9,969 nucleotides of DNA from UBA5794 sp964196275 (GCA_964196275.1 CAXMSN010000050.1:1-9969), one strand, 5' to 3'; positions 1 to 9,507 are shown, counted from the first letter of the stretch. The notes: generated by a model not told the origin, from the sequence alone. Numbers and translations: made by a program.

Positions 1-2
1 AG

Positions 3-233
3 GGGTCGACCGTCGAGATCACCAAAGACAACAGCCGTCGAGCGACCGTCGTAATCACCACCCCCGAGTCTGACGAGAGCGTCATCGTCGATGATTGGAT
101 CGACCTAAGGGACAGCTCCAGACGGAGATCAGTCACAGGCAGGCGATCGTCGCCGTCGCCCATCGGGTCGACCGCTCCGATCCCTCTGCCCGCCCACAAC
201 CGCACATCTGCGCACGTGATCAGCGGCGCATAA
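3..233 (+). CDS. C-terminal fragment of an unidentified protein (5' end outside window)
   Basis: An open frame runs from the left edge (first full codon at 3) to TAA at 231-233, giving 76 codons with no start needed inside the window. The first 35 or so codons have mostly G or C in third position and encode an acidic, beta-rich-looking stretch (STVEITKDNSRRATVVITTP, then ESDESVIVDDWIDLRD). This is what real coding sequence looks like in this genome. The last 35 residues are Arg/Ser/Pro-rich and low in complexity, so they may be a disordered tail or the result of a frameshift. I recognise no family. It points towards the sigma/anti-sigma pair from the other side (convergent). The alternative is a chance open frame in GC-rich DNA. 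Confidence 0.4.
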   Translation, partial: GSTVEITKDNSRRATVVITTPESDESVIVDDWIDLRDSSRRRSVTGRRSSPSPIGSTAPIPLPAHNRTSAHVISGA

Positions 234-247
234 TGCCGGTTATGCGC
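226..247. terminator. Perfect 8-bp inverted repeat on the stop codon of the leftmost gene
   Basis: GCGCATAA (226-233) pairs perfectly with TTATGCGC (240-247) across a TGCCGG loop, and the TAA of the upstream partial gene forms the top of the left arm. The place fits a transcription terminator for that gene, possibly bidirectional because the next gene to the right ends towards it. No T-tract follows, so intrinsic termination is uncertain; the palindrome could instead be a protein-binding site. Confidence 0.35.
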
Positions 248-369
248 ACTTCGTAGACGTGCATATTGCAGGATATGGGCGCTGAACGGCTGAACATCGC
301 CAACGGCACACAGAACTATCTGAAGCGTCAGTGGCCTTGTAGGAACTGCTCGGTTATAGGCGCCGCTTG
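234..369. other. Convergent intergenic gap
   Basis: This stretch separates the left partial gene from the convergent repeat-protein gene. Apart from the hairpin arm at its left edge and a weaker GCAC/GTGC pairing just after it, I see no convincing signal. The open frame at 266-607 (+) is mostly antisense to the neighbouring gene and is not supported. Confidence 0.4.
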
Positions 370-1647
370 CTATTCGGTGGGATCTGTCGTCTTCGGCGAC
401 CAGATCCAGTGGCCATACCCGGCGAATGTGGCGTATATGGCGTCGTCGGATGCGGCGAGTTCCGTGAATGGGGGTGCTGAGTCCAGAGCCATGGCTGTCC
501 AGTCGCTTCCGTCCCAAGAGTGGATGATGAATCCTTGGGCAGCTTCTGGGTTCTCTTCGAAGGCTTCGTCCATTTCCCCAAGCATGCCAACGCCAACATA
601 TCCGTAGGGCGAGGCGATGAGATCGTGCATCACAACGGTTTCGCTGAGGGGGAAATCGGCCTCGAGCCGCATCTCGGTTTCCTTCCAGGTCCGACCTTGA
701 TCTGTCGAAGCCCACACCATGGGGTGTCCGTCGAGGGTCCCGCCCTGTAGAAGGAGTCCGTCGACTCCCACTGCTGGAACCCTTCCGCCGTTGCCCGGCG
801 GGCCGTCTACGGTGACCGCCCTCCATTCGTGGCCATCGGGAGAGAACGCCACAACTTCGGGAAAGCCCAATACCAAGAACCCAGACTCTCCTGCGGCAAG
901 AACGAGGGACGCAGCGCCGCCCGGTAGCGGCTCCGTTTCCCAAGAAACGCCATCGGTGGAATGCCAGACAGCGTACGAATCTCGGATTCCGCCTCCGCAT
1001 CCGATTGCCACCACGGCGTCTCGGTTTGCCTCAACCGACTCCATGCTGGCACAAGGGCCCAACGGCAGAATGCTGTCGAGGTTCTGCTCCCAGTTCAACC
1101 CGTCCGTCGATGTCCAGACCAACCCTCGCGTAGAACCCCCGAACAGCTCGTTCCCCACGGCGACGAATCCGGGGCCGCCTGCAGTAAGGCCTGTTATGTA
1201 GACGTTTGGGTCGCGTTCGATACCGGTGACCTTCGTCCAGAACTCTGCATCGGATGAGTGCCAGACGTCAGCACCACCCCCGGGGCCGTGGTCGGTGAAG
1301 CCGGCAACCACCAGTCCGAGGTCCGTCGATGCAGCCAGGCTGGCACCCTCCACGGACTCGATGTGCTCCCACCCCGCGCCCAACGCCGGCGCCGGCTCGA
1401 CCGCACTCTCGCCAGGCTCTACTTCGCCAGACGTCCCGAGGAGCAACGGCACCGCACCGAGCACCACCAGAACAGCTGCTGCCGCCGCCGCCACTGCGGC
1501 CCATGCCGGACGAACTCGCGGCGGTGGCGCATCCGACACGACCGGTGCGGTCTGGACCCGTAGAAGAACCTCGGCAACATCGACTGGCGTCGCGGCGTCG
1601 TCAAGGACCGTATCGAGAAGCGCGAGACGTGCCCTCACATCACTCAT
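370..1647 (-). CDS. Membrane-anchored protein with Asp-box/propeller-like repeats; putative anti-sigma factor
   Basis: This 425-residue protein has a cytoplasmic N-terminus of about 45 residues. One hydrophobic Ala/Val/Leu segment follows (about 49-70), then a long outer domain. That domain carries regularly spaced short motifs ending in Trp: VWHSSDAEFW (128-137), VWTSTDGLNW (177-186), VWHSTDGVSW (227-236), VAFSPDGHEW (266-275), VWASTDQGRTW (311-321) and IHSWDGSDW (375-383). The fifth matches the sialidase/BNR Asp-box (SxDxGxTW), so a beta-propeller sensor outside the membrane is likely. The start ATG has a strong GGAGGT eight bases upstream. It overlaps the sigma-factor stop by 8 bases (ATGAGTGA), which implies translational coupling. 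Membrane topology and pairing with a sigma gene suggest an anti-sigma or regulatory role (inference). The N-terminus has no HxxxCxxC zinc anti-sigma motif, so it is not a classic ZAS protein. No catalytic sialidase residues are evident. Confidence 0.8.
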   Translation of the reverse strand: MSDVRARLALLDTVLDDAATPVDVAEVLLRVQTAPVVSDAPPPRVRPAWAAVAAAAAAVLVVLGAVPLLLGTSGEVEPGESAVEPAPALGAGWEHIESVEGASLAASTDLGLVVAGFTDHGPGGGADVWHSSDAEFWTKVTGIERDPNVYITGLTAGGPGFVAVGNELFGGSTRGLVWTSTDGLNWEQNLDSILPLGPCASMESVEANRDAVVAIGCGGGIRDSYAVWHSTDGVSWETEPLPGGAASLVLAAGESGFLVLGFPEVVAFSPDGHEWRAVTVDGPPGNGGRVPAVGVDGLLLQGGTLDGHPMVWASTDQGRTWKETEMRLEADFPLSETVVMHDLIASPYGYVGVGMLGEMDEAFEENPEAAQGFIIHSWDGSDWTAMALDSAPPFTELAASDDAIYATFAGYGHWIWSPKTTDPTE

Positions 1648-2119
1648 TCTGAGACACCTCCAAAGCGCGACGCAGCTTTGCGAGTCCCCGATCTAAATGG
1701 GTACGCACCGAACGTACAGACATGTCGCTCACCTCCGCGATTTCGGGATAGGTCCAATCGAAACTGCAATGTAAAACCACGGCAGTGCGCTGCTTCGCTG
1801 TGAGCGTCGCCAAGCCATCCGATAGACCCGGCTCGATCCACGGCAAACGAGCCTCCTCCGGTGTATCGCCGTATCCGTGAGGACTCGCCGGCTTCTTGGC
1901 GATCCGCTGACCGACCCGATACAGATACCCGGCGGGATTTGTCAGGTCGCGCACTCGATCCCATTTCCTCCACGCATACACCAACGCATCCGCCGAAGCG
2001 TCGCGACCACGATCCACTCCGTAGCCAGCGACCAACGCTCTCCGTAACTTCGGCTCGACATCAATCATGAAGTCGGTAAACGAATCCTGACGGACGGCTG
2101 TCGAATCCATGGAGTTCAC
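1640..2119 (-). CDS. RNA polymerase sigma factor, sigma-70 family (SigE/ECF-like)
   Basis: The protein has about 159 residues and the two-domain plan of a minimal sigma factor. Region 2 (about 14-76) includes ADALVYAWRKWDRVRDLTNP and YLYRVGQRIAKK, for core binding and -10 recognition. Region 4 (about 99-155) contains LTAKQRTAVVLHC and a helix-turn-helix, TYPEIAEVSDMSVRSVRTHL, that would read the -35 element. I chose GTG at 2117-2119 because AAGGGA (complement of 2128-2133) lies 8 bases upstream. ATG at 2108-2110, three codons further in, and GTG at 2183-2185 are in frame but have no clear ribosome binding site. The gene is coupled by overlap to the membrane repeat protein downstream, the usual layout of a sigma factor and its membrane-bound regulator. 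Target promoters cannot be told from the window. Confidence 0.87.
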   Translation of the reverse strand: MNSMDSTAVRQDSFTDFMIDVEPKLRRALVAGYGVDRGRDASADALVYAWRKWDRVRDLTNPAGYLYRVGQRIAKKPASPHGYGDTPEEARLPWIEPGLSDGLATLTAKQRTAVVLHCSFDWTYPEIAEVSDMSVRSVRTHLDRGLAKLRRALEVSQNE

Positions 2120-2127
2120 TCTGGTAG

Positions 2128-2148
2128 TCCCTTCACCCCATAAGGGGT
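2128..2148 (-). promoter_or_regulatory. Ribosome binding site and leader hairpin of the sigma gene
   Basis: On the minus strand AAGGGA (2128-2133) precedes the GTG at 2119 by 8 bases. Directly upstream of it lies ACCCC-ATAA-GGGGT (2135-2148), a perfect 5-bp stem with a 4-base loop, GC-rich and touching the ribosome binding site. It could be an operator or an RNA hairpin affecting translation start. The ribosome binding site is the main reason for the start chosen; the hairpin role is inference. Confidence 0.4.
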
Positions 2149-2264
2149 CGAATCGGGCCAATGCTGCGACAATGATTTCGACCACGGCCAGACCCGACGC
2201 GTCACCCAGTCACACCATGCCACAACCAGACGCCGACCGTCAGAGACCAGCAAGCCCTAGACCG

Positions 2265-2295
2265 CCCATAACGGCACATATGGCGCGTTATCGGG
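2265..2295. repeat. Inverted repeat between the LapA-like gene and the sigma gene
   Basis: CCCATAACG (2265-2273) faces CGTTATCGGG (2286-2295). The six inner base pairs are perfect and three more form with one bulged C. The 12-base loop contains CATATG. The repeat lies 43 bases beyond the LapA-like stop and about 145 bases upstream of the sigma start, all on minus. It could therefore end the first gene's transcript or act as an operator for the sigma operon. No T-tract follows on the minus strand, which weakens the terminator reading. Confidence 0.35.
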
Positions 2296-2337
2296 TGCGC
2301 ACATTGCTTGCGATGTCAGGGGTTCCCGAACATTGGG

Positions 2338-2592
2338 TCACCGATGTGTGCGTCGCCGCCTCCGCCATGCTCCGAACGACCAGCCGATGACCACGCCGAG
2401 GGCAACTGAGATGATGATGACGGACCACAGCGGGAGGGAGGTGTCGAGCCACCAGAACTTGACCTCGGTGTCCTGACTGTTTGATGCGATGAAGATGGCG
2501 AGGACCGCTGCGGTGATTCCGGCGATGATCAACCAGACCGGGGATCGGGATTCTTCGGTTGACTCTTGTGGGGATCCAGCATCGTCGACCAT
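2338..2592 (-). CDS. Small two-helix membrane protein, LapA-domain (DUF1049) like
   Basis: This 84-residue protein has a polar N-terminus (1-17), a first membrane helix (about 18-38, PVWLIIAGITAAVLAIFIAS), and a short outer loop with NSQDTEVKFWWLDTSLPL. A second helix follows (about 54-74), then a strongly basic tail, WRRRRRTHR. The pattern of two helices, an N-x-(Q/D)-x-V-x-F-x-(W/L) loop and an RRRRR end is characteristic of LapA/YciS-type proteins. In Gram-negatives these act with LapB in envelope control, but in Actinobacteria the family has no clear role, so only the family is claimed. The start ATG is preceded by AAAGG about seven bases away. It lies 55 bp after the M23 peptidase gene on the same strand and may share its transcript. 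Confidence 0.8.
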   Translation of the reverse strand: MVDDAGSPQESTEESRSPVWLIIAGITAAVLAIFIASNSQDTEVKFWWLDTSLPLWSVIIISVALGVVIGWSFGAWRRRRRTHR

Positions 2593-2647
2593 GCCACGCC
2601 TTTATTCGATATCCCGATGCTACATGTGCCGTGCAGGGGGCGAGATG

Positions 2648-3805
2648 TCAACAGGAGGCTCGGACGGTCGGATATGGGTTGACTGCTGATCCGCCTCCGG
2701 GGTAGAGACCGAAGTGCAGGTGGGGTCCGCCGGCGTTGCCGGTTGCGCCCATGTAGCCGATGACATCACCCTTGCTCACACGCTGGCCATTGGTCTGGCC
2801 CGACGGGTAGCTCTGGAGGTGTGCGTAGTAGTACCGGTACCCGGCGTCGTCGTAGAGGTAGACAACGATGCCACCGAGTCTCACAGTCTTCATCTGGATG
2901 TATCCGTCTTGCACAGCGACGAGCGGGTGGCCGTATCCCTGCGAGCCGTACATGTCGGTGCCCTTGTGAGTTCGCGTCCCACCGGATCGTGGATAGCCCC
3001 ACGAGTTGATGAAGGTCGAACTTCCTTGAACGGGGCATACGAAACCGGGGATCGCACCGGGAGGAAGCCCTGCTGCGGCACCGTTGGCTCTGCTGTATGC
3101 GGCCGCGGCAGCCTCGGCCTTGCGTTTCGCCTCGGCGATGTCGAACTCCCTGCGCTCTGCCCGCACGTCGTCGATGGCGCTCCGCACGGCGCCAGACGCT
3201 TCATCGTATGCAGCGTCGGCAGCGGCGAAGAGCAGTTGCACCTGTGCCATGAGCGCCTCGGCCTCCGCCTCTAGGGCGAGGTCGTCTGACTCCTGGTCCG
3301 AGAGGTTGAGCCTCAGTCGGTCGACCTCGCGGTTGACCGCTTCGAGCTGGTCCAGGTCCGAGAGCCCTCTCGCTGTCGCTTCATCCAGAACGATCTGGGA
3401 GAGGATGATCTCTTGGATGCTCTCGAGGCTGAACACGGTTTCGACACCTGTCGAACCTCCGTTCACGTAGGCGTCGACGATCAAGCTCTTGGCCCTCTGA
3501 TCAGCAAGTTCGGCATCTGACTGATACAGGACGATGCGGTCCTCAAGCTTCCAGATCTTCAGCGTGAGCTCTTCCCTGCGTTCCTTGATCTCCTGGAACT
3601 CAGCAGTAGCCGCATTCAGTTGAGCTGTCGCCGCATCCCACTTCTTGTATGCATCAGACTTGATCGCCTCCGCACGGCGGAGATCGGCTTCGGCATGATC
3701 CACGTCGCCCTGTGTTTGAGCCGATGCTGTTGCGGGCAGCCCAAAGAGAGCAACCGCAAGAAGCAGTGCCGCGAGAAGAGGTCTACGTGCTGTGAGCCCA
3801 GTCAT
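2648..3805 (-). CDS. Exported coiled-coil M23 (LytM-type) metallopeptidase, EnvC/RipA-partner-like
   Basis: With the ATG at 3803-3805 the protein has 385 residues. A signal peptide (about 1-29, TARRPLLAALLLAVALFGLP then ATASA) is followed by a long charged alpha-helical, coiled-coil region (about 35-240). An Ala-rich linker leads to an M23 domain (about 255-385). The zinc ligands are present: H280 and D284 in THKGTD, and H364 in PHLHFG (H362 is its partner); H329 in YYAHLQ is the usual catalytic histidine. It should therefore be an active peptidoglycan endopeptidase rather than a degenerate EnvC-type activator. Coiled coil plus LytM is the plan of cell-division and cell-separation hydrolases and activators. 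An in-frame ATG 19 codons upstream (3860-3862) would put 19 polar residues before the signal peptide and has no ribosome binding site, so I reject it. The gene follows nrdJ on the same strand, separated by repeat element A. Confidence 0.85.
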   Translation of the reverse strand: MTGLTARRPLLAALLLAVALFGLPATASAQTQGDVDHAEADLRRAEAIKSDAYKKWDAATAQLNAATAEFQEIKERREELTLKIWKLEDRIVLYQSDAELADQRAKSLIVDAYVNGGSTGVETVFSLESIQEIILSQIVLDEATARGLSDLDQLEAVNREVDRLRLNLSDQESDDLALEAEAEALMAQVQLLFAAADAAYDEASGAVRSAIDDVRAERREFDIAEAKRKAEAAAAAYSRANGAAAGLPPGAIPGFVCPVQGSSTFINSWGYPRSGGTRTHKGTDMYGSQGYGHPLVAVQDGYIQMKTVRLGGIVVYLYDDAGYRYYYAHLQSYPSGQTNGQRVSKGDVIGYMGATGNAGGPHLHFGLYPGGGSAVNPYPTVRASC

Positions 3806-3876
3806 CAGAATGCATCCATCCGTGGTTGGTGCATGACTCAGAACCCTAGGCAGCGGGCCCATTTATCAAGGGCCAT

Positions 3877-4016
3877 TCCGAAGTCCGAACTCCGAAGTCC
3901 GAATTCCGAAGTCCGAATTCCGACCGGAAGGTCAGAACAGCGCTACGACTATCGAAGTCGTGGGTGTCGGATCTCGAATTTCGGAAGTGAACGCAGTGAG
4001 CGTGTCGGACTTCGGC
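3877..4016 (-). repeat. Dispersed heptad/hairpin element, copy A
   Basis: Copy A reads in reverse relative to copies B and C. On the plus strand it begins with seven tandem 7-bp units (3877-3925: tccgaag, tccgaac, tccgaag, tccgaat, tccgaag, tccgaat, tccgacc). A non-repetitive centre follows (about 3926-3966), with its own ACGACT/AGTCGT hairpin. The opposing arm (about 3967-3987) holds three divergent units in inverse orientation. The end block GAACGCAGTGAGCGTGTCGG then leads into cttcggc. It finishes at the base next to the nrdJ stop codon (TAA, complement of 4017-4019). The opposed heptad arms could form a long imperfect hairpin in the nrdJ 3' RNA. There is no coding capacity; the 7-bp period shifts every reading frame. 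Confidence 0.75.
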
Positions 4017-7451
<3,435 letters not shown>

Positions 7452-7492
7452 GAACTATCTCCCTTTACATCTCTCGCCACATCCATGGCGTG

Positions 7493-7513
7493 TTATCCAC
7501 AAACTTGTCCACA
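7493..7513 (+). promoter_or_regulatory. Tandem DnaA boxes in the nrdJ leader
   Basis: TTATCCACA (7493-7501) is identical to the consensus bacterial DnaA box. TTGTCCACA (7505-7513) is the variant favoured in Streptomyces and mycobacteria. They have the same orientation and are 12 bp apart, about one helical turn, between the nrdJ promoter and its ribosome binding site. DnaA binding near ribonucleotide reductase promoters is known for E. coli nrdAB; a similar link between replication initiation and dNTP supply is inferred here. Confidence 0.6.
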
Positions 7514-7514
7514 C

Positions 7515-7563
7515 CCACTACATATGGTGTCCAGTGCGGCCGGACACCCCCTACATGTTGGGT
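7515..7563 (-). promoter_or_regulatory. Pair of NrdR-box-like sites upstream of nrdJ
   Basis: CCACTACATATGGTGT (7515-7530) matches the NrdR-box consensus acaCwATATATwGTGT at 13 of 16 positions. CCCCTACATGTTGGGT (7548-7563) matches at 11 of 16. The two are 33 bp apart, about three helical turns, as expected for the paired boxes bound by the ATP/dATP-sensing repressor NrdR. On the gene strand both sites share ATGTAG(T/G)GGGTGT. They lie just downstream of the proposed -10 element, a position suited to repression. The nrdR gene itself is not in the window. Confidence 0.65.
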
Positions 7564-7574
7564 GGGGTTGCAAG

Positions 7575-7603
7575 AGTGTAATTACAAAGCTGTCACTCGT
7601 CAA
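7575..7603 (-). promoter_or_regulatory. Probable sigma-70-type promoter of nrdJ
   Basis: On the minus strand TTGACG (7598-7603) serves as a -35 element. After exactly 17 bp comes TACACT (7575-7580) as -10, one mismatch and two mismatches from consensus respectively. Transcription would start near 7568, giving a leader of about 117 bases that contains both NrdR-like boxes, both DnaA boxes and the ribosome binding site. The -10 region overlaps a perfect 10-bp palindrome, TGTAATTACA (7577-7586). Confidence 0.5.
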
Positions 7604-7730
7604 CCACCTTTCGAACAAATCGTCCAGCAACGATCTGACCGAGGGAAGTGCCCTATTTGTAGCGGTTCCGGGGCTCTCAACGCAAGGTCAGAGCGTGCTG
7701 AGTTTTCGCGGCTCAATGATGTTTTCGCGA
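7604..7730. other. Unassigned intergenic stretch before repeat copy B
   Basis: This lies between the nrdJ promoter and repeat copy B. It holds a short direct repeat, TTTTCGCG, at about 7703 and 7722, and a GC-rich segment (about 7640-7690) with no clear gene. An open frame crosses it and continues into the oxidase gene, but it also runs through the promoter and the repeat, so I do not treat it as coding. No clear promoter for the oxidase was found. Confidence 0.35.
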
Positions 7731-7858
7731 GGTTCGGTCGCTTCGCTCCCTCAGCGAGATCCGAACCGCTCGTTGACGCTCGCTCTCCGAAGCCCGAATT
7801 CCGATCCAAGGTCGCTGTCACGACGTGTCGGTTCTGGCCGGATTTCGGATCTCGGACG
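7731..7858 (+). repeat. Dispersed heptad/hairpin element, copy B
   Basis: Copy B has the same orientation as copy C. Its head is a hairpin, GGTTCGG (7731-7737) pairing with CCGAACC, closed inside by TCGCT-ccctc-AGCGA. The block CGCTCGTTGACGCTCGCT follows. Then come three heptads (7786-7806: tccgaag, cccgaat, tccgatc) and a centre with a GTCG/CGAC mini-hairpin and the shared TTCTG. Three inverted heptads close it (7838-7858: ccggatt, tcggatc, tcggacg). From 7735 the first 23 bases are identical to the start of copy C. It sits between the divergent nrdJ and oxidase genes. Confidence 0.75.
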
Positions 7859-7969
7859 ACGATCTGGTTCCGCCGTCCGTCGTCGACTGGTTCCTCTGAG
7901 ATTCATCCACGCGCAGCGAACCTCGCTGATATGTTTGGTGACGTATCGGTCGATAAGGGGTGGTTCTCT

Positions 7970-9328
7970 GTGGACACGTCGGAGTTGAGTTCAGTTGCGG
8001 GTCGGGTGATCGCACCGGGCGATGGCGGATTCGATGAGGCGAGGGCGCTTTGGAACAAGCGGTTCGACCGAAGCCCCGACCTCGCCGTTCGGTGCCTGAC
8101 CAGCGATGACATCAAGGCCACAGTCGACTACGCCAGAGAGCATGCGGAGGGTCTGTCCGTGAAGGGCGGCGGCCACTCGTATGCGGGCAACAGTGTCTCT
8201 GATGGCGGCGTTCTCATCGATCTCTCTTTGATGAAGAAGATCGCCGTGGATACTGAGGCAAGGACCGTCACGGTTGAGGGTGGTGTCACCGGCGCAGAGA
8301 TGGATGCAGCTACTCAAGAACACGGACTCGCGACGCCAACCGCGACGGTGTCTTCGGTTGGTGTGATCGGCGCTGCTCTTGGCGGTGGCGGTGGGTATCT
8401 GTCGCGAAAGTATGGACTGATGGTCGACAACGTGATCTCGGCCCAGGTCGTAACGGCAGACGGGCGACAGGTCCGCGCTGCAGCCGATGAGAACCCTGAC
8501 CTGTTCTGGGCGCTGCGAGGCGGTGGCGGGAACTTCGGCGTGGTCACGAGCCTCGAACTTCGATTGCATGAGGTCGGTCCCCAGGTGCTATCCGGACAGA
8601 TCATCTATCCGTTCGACAACGCGGGTGAGTACCTACGGTTCTTCAGGGATTTCATGGCAGATGCGCCTGACGAGTTCCAGTGTTACCCGTTCTGCTTCCG
8701 CGTTCCGCCGATCGATGTGTTCGCTGAAGAATTCCACGGACAGCCCGTTCTCGACTTCGTGATCTACCACGAAGATCCCGACGCAGCTGAATTCGTGCTG
8801 CCTCTCGCTCAGTTGGGTGAGCCGATTCTGGAGGCGGCAGGTGTCAGCCAGTACACCGGCGCCCAAACGGGATTCGACGCCAACATGCCCAAGGGCCAAC
8901 GATATCTCTCAAAGGCACACGATCTGGTCGGGCTGTCGGACGGAGCCATCGACACGATGGTCGAATTCGTACCCCGCATGGTTGGCCCACTGACGGCAGC
9001 GTACTTCGACCCACTCGGTGGAGCCGTTGGTCGGGTAGATCCTTCCGCAACGCCGTATGCCGGCAGGGAGACAGAATTCGGATTCCACATCCTTGCGGGG
9101 TGGATGGACGCCGCTGAGGACGAGTCGGTGCTCACGTGGGCATCTGAGTTCCATGGAGCCATGGCTGAGCACGCCACAGGAGGCGTCTACGTAAACCTCA
9201 TCGCCGAAGACGAGACCGACCGAATACCGTCGGCGTATGGAGCCAACTACGCCCGTCTGCGCGAACTGAAGCGGCGCTGGGATCCGACCAACCTCTTCAG
9301 CAGCAACTACAACATCCCACCTGCTTGA
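7970..9328 (+). CDS. FAD-linked oxidase, berberine-bridge (BBE/PCMH) family
   Basis: With GTG at 7970-7972 the protein has 452 residues, the normal size for bacterial BBE-like oxidases. The PCMH FAD domain (about 36-205) contains VKGGGHSYAGNS, where H69 is the expected 8-alpha covalent FAD attachment site, and ALGGGGGYLSRKYGL (136-150) plus LFWALRGGGGNFGVVTS (178-194). The C-terminus has the BBE signature: YVNLIAEDETDR, then AYGANYARLRELKRRWDPTN and LFSSNYNIPP. The Cys that makes a second flavin link in bicovalent members is absent (ATPTATVSSVG at 121-131), so single covalent attachment is likely. Such enzymes oxidise sugars, alcohols or secondary metabolites; the substrate here is unknown. 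GTG 7970 is preferred because AAGGGG lies nine bases upstream. ATG at 7931 (13 codons earlier) is possible but has no ribosome binding site. A longer frame back to 7490 crosses repeat B and regulatory DNA and is rejected. Confidence 0.9.
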   Translation: MDTSELSSVAGRVIAPGDGGFDEARALWNKRFDRSPDLAVRCLTSDDIKATVDYAREHAEGLSVKGGGHSYAGNSVSDGGVLIDLSLMKKIAVDTEARTVTVEGGVTGAEMDAATQEHGLATPTATVSSVGVIGAALGGGGGYLSRKYGLMVDNVISAQVVTADGRQVRAAADENPDLFWALRGGGGNFGVVTSLELRLHEVGPQVLSGQIIYPFDNAGEYLRFFRDFMADAPDEFQCYPFCFRVPPIDVFAEEFHGQPVLDFVIYHEDPDAAEFVLPLAQLGEPILEAAGVSQYTGAQTGFDANMPKGQRYLSKAHDLVGLSDGAIDTMVEFVPRMVGPLTAAYFDPLGGAVGRVDPSATPYAGRETEFGFHILAGWMDAAEDESVLTWASEFHGAMAEHATGGVYVNLIAEDETDRIPSAYGANYARLRELKRRWDPTNLFSSNYNIPPA

Positions 9329-9456
9329 CGGTCGCTTCGCTCCCTCAGCGAAGTCCGACCGCTCGCTGACGCTCGCTTTCGGAAGTCCGAAGTCCGATCA
9401 GCATCGGGCTAGCGATTTCTGCTTCTGGTCGGATTTCGGACTTCGGATTTCGGACA
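9329..9456 (+). repeat. Dispersed heptad/hairpin element, copy C; possible bidirectional terminator
   Basis: Copy C starts at the base after the oxidase TGA. Its head folds as CGGTCG CTTCGCT-ccctc-AGCGAAG (tc) CGACCG, a 13-bp stem with a 5-base loop and a 2-base bulge. CGCTCGCT-GA-CGCTCGCT follows as a direct repeat. Heptads come next (9379-9399: tcggaag, tccgaag, tccgatc), then a centre with an ATCG/CGAT mini-hairpin and TTCTG. Four inverted heptads end it (9429-9456: tcggatt, tcggact, tcggatt, tcggaca). It fills most of the gap between the convergent oxidase and transporter genes, so termination of both is plausible, but there is no T-tract. Confidence 0.75.
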
Positions 9457-9507
9457 TCGATATAGCGCTCGAGTCCGTCGTCCGTCTTCCGGGTTCGTCC
9501 GCTCGGC

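Noticed and set aside
719..1696. Several plus-strand open frames opposite the repeat-protein gene
   Set aside because: Their translations are Pro/Ser/Arg-rich shadows of the GC-rich minus-strand gene and show no motifs or ribosome binding sites.
2300..2330. ECF-type autoregulated promoter for the sigma gene (GGAAC on the minus strand near 2319-2323)
   Set aside because: A GGGAAC motif is present, but no matching -10 element occurs at 16-17 bp, so the match is likely chance.
3877..3925. CRISPR-like array
   Set aside because: The units are contiguous 7-mers with no spacers, and no cas genes are present.
7493..7513. Replication origin
   Set aside because: Only two DnaA boxes and no AT-rich unwinding region, dnaA or dnaN nearby; a regulatory role at nrdJ fits better.
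7452..7568. Cobalamin riboswitch upstream of the B12-dependent reductase
   Set aside because: The inferred leader is about 117 bases, shorter than a usual cobalamin riboswitch, and I see no B12-box-like core. The region is explained by protein-binding sites.
7490..7969. N-terminal extension of the oxidase frame back to 7490
   Set aside because: It crosses the nrdJ promoter, the NrdR and DnaA sites and repeat copy B. The translated segment lacks family features, and normal family length is reached from 7970.
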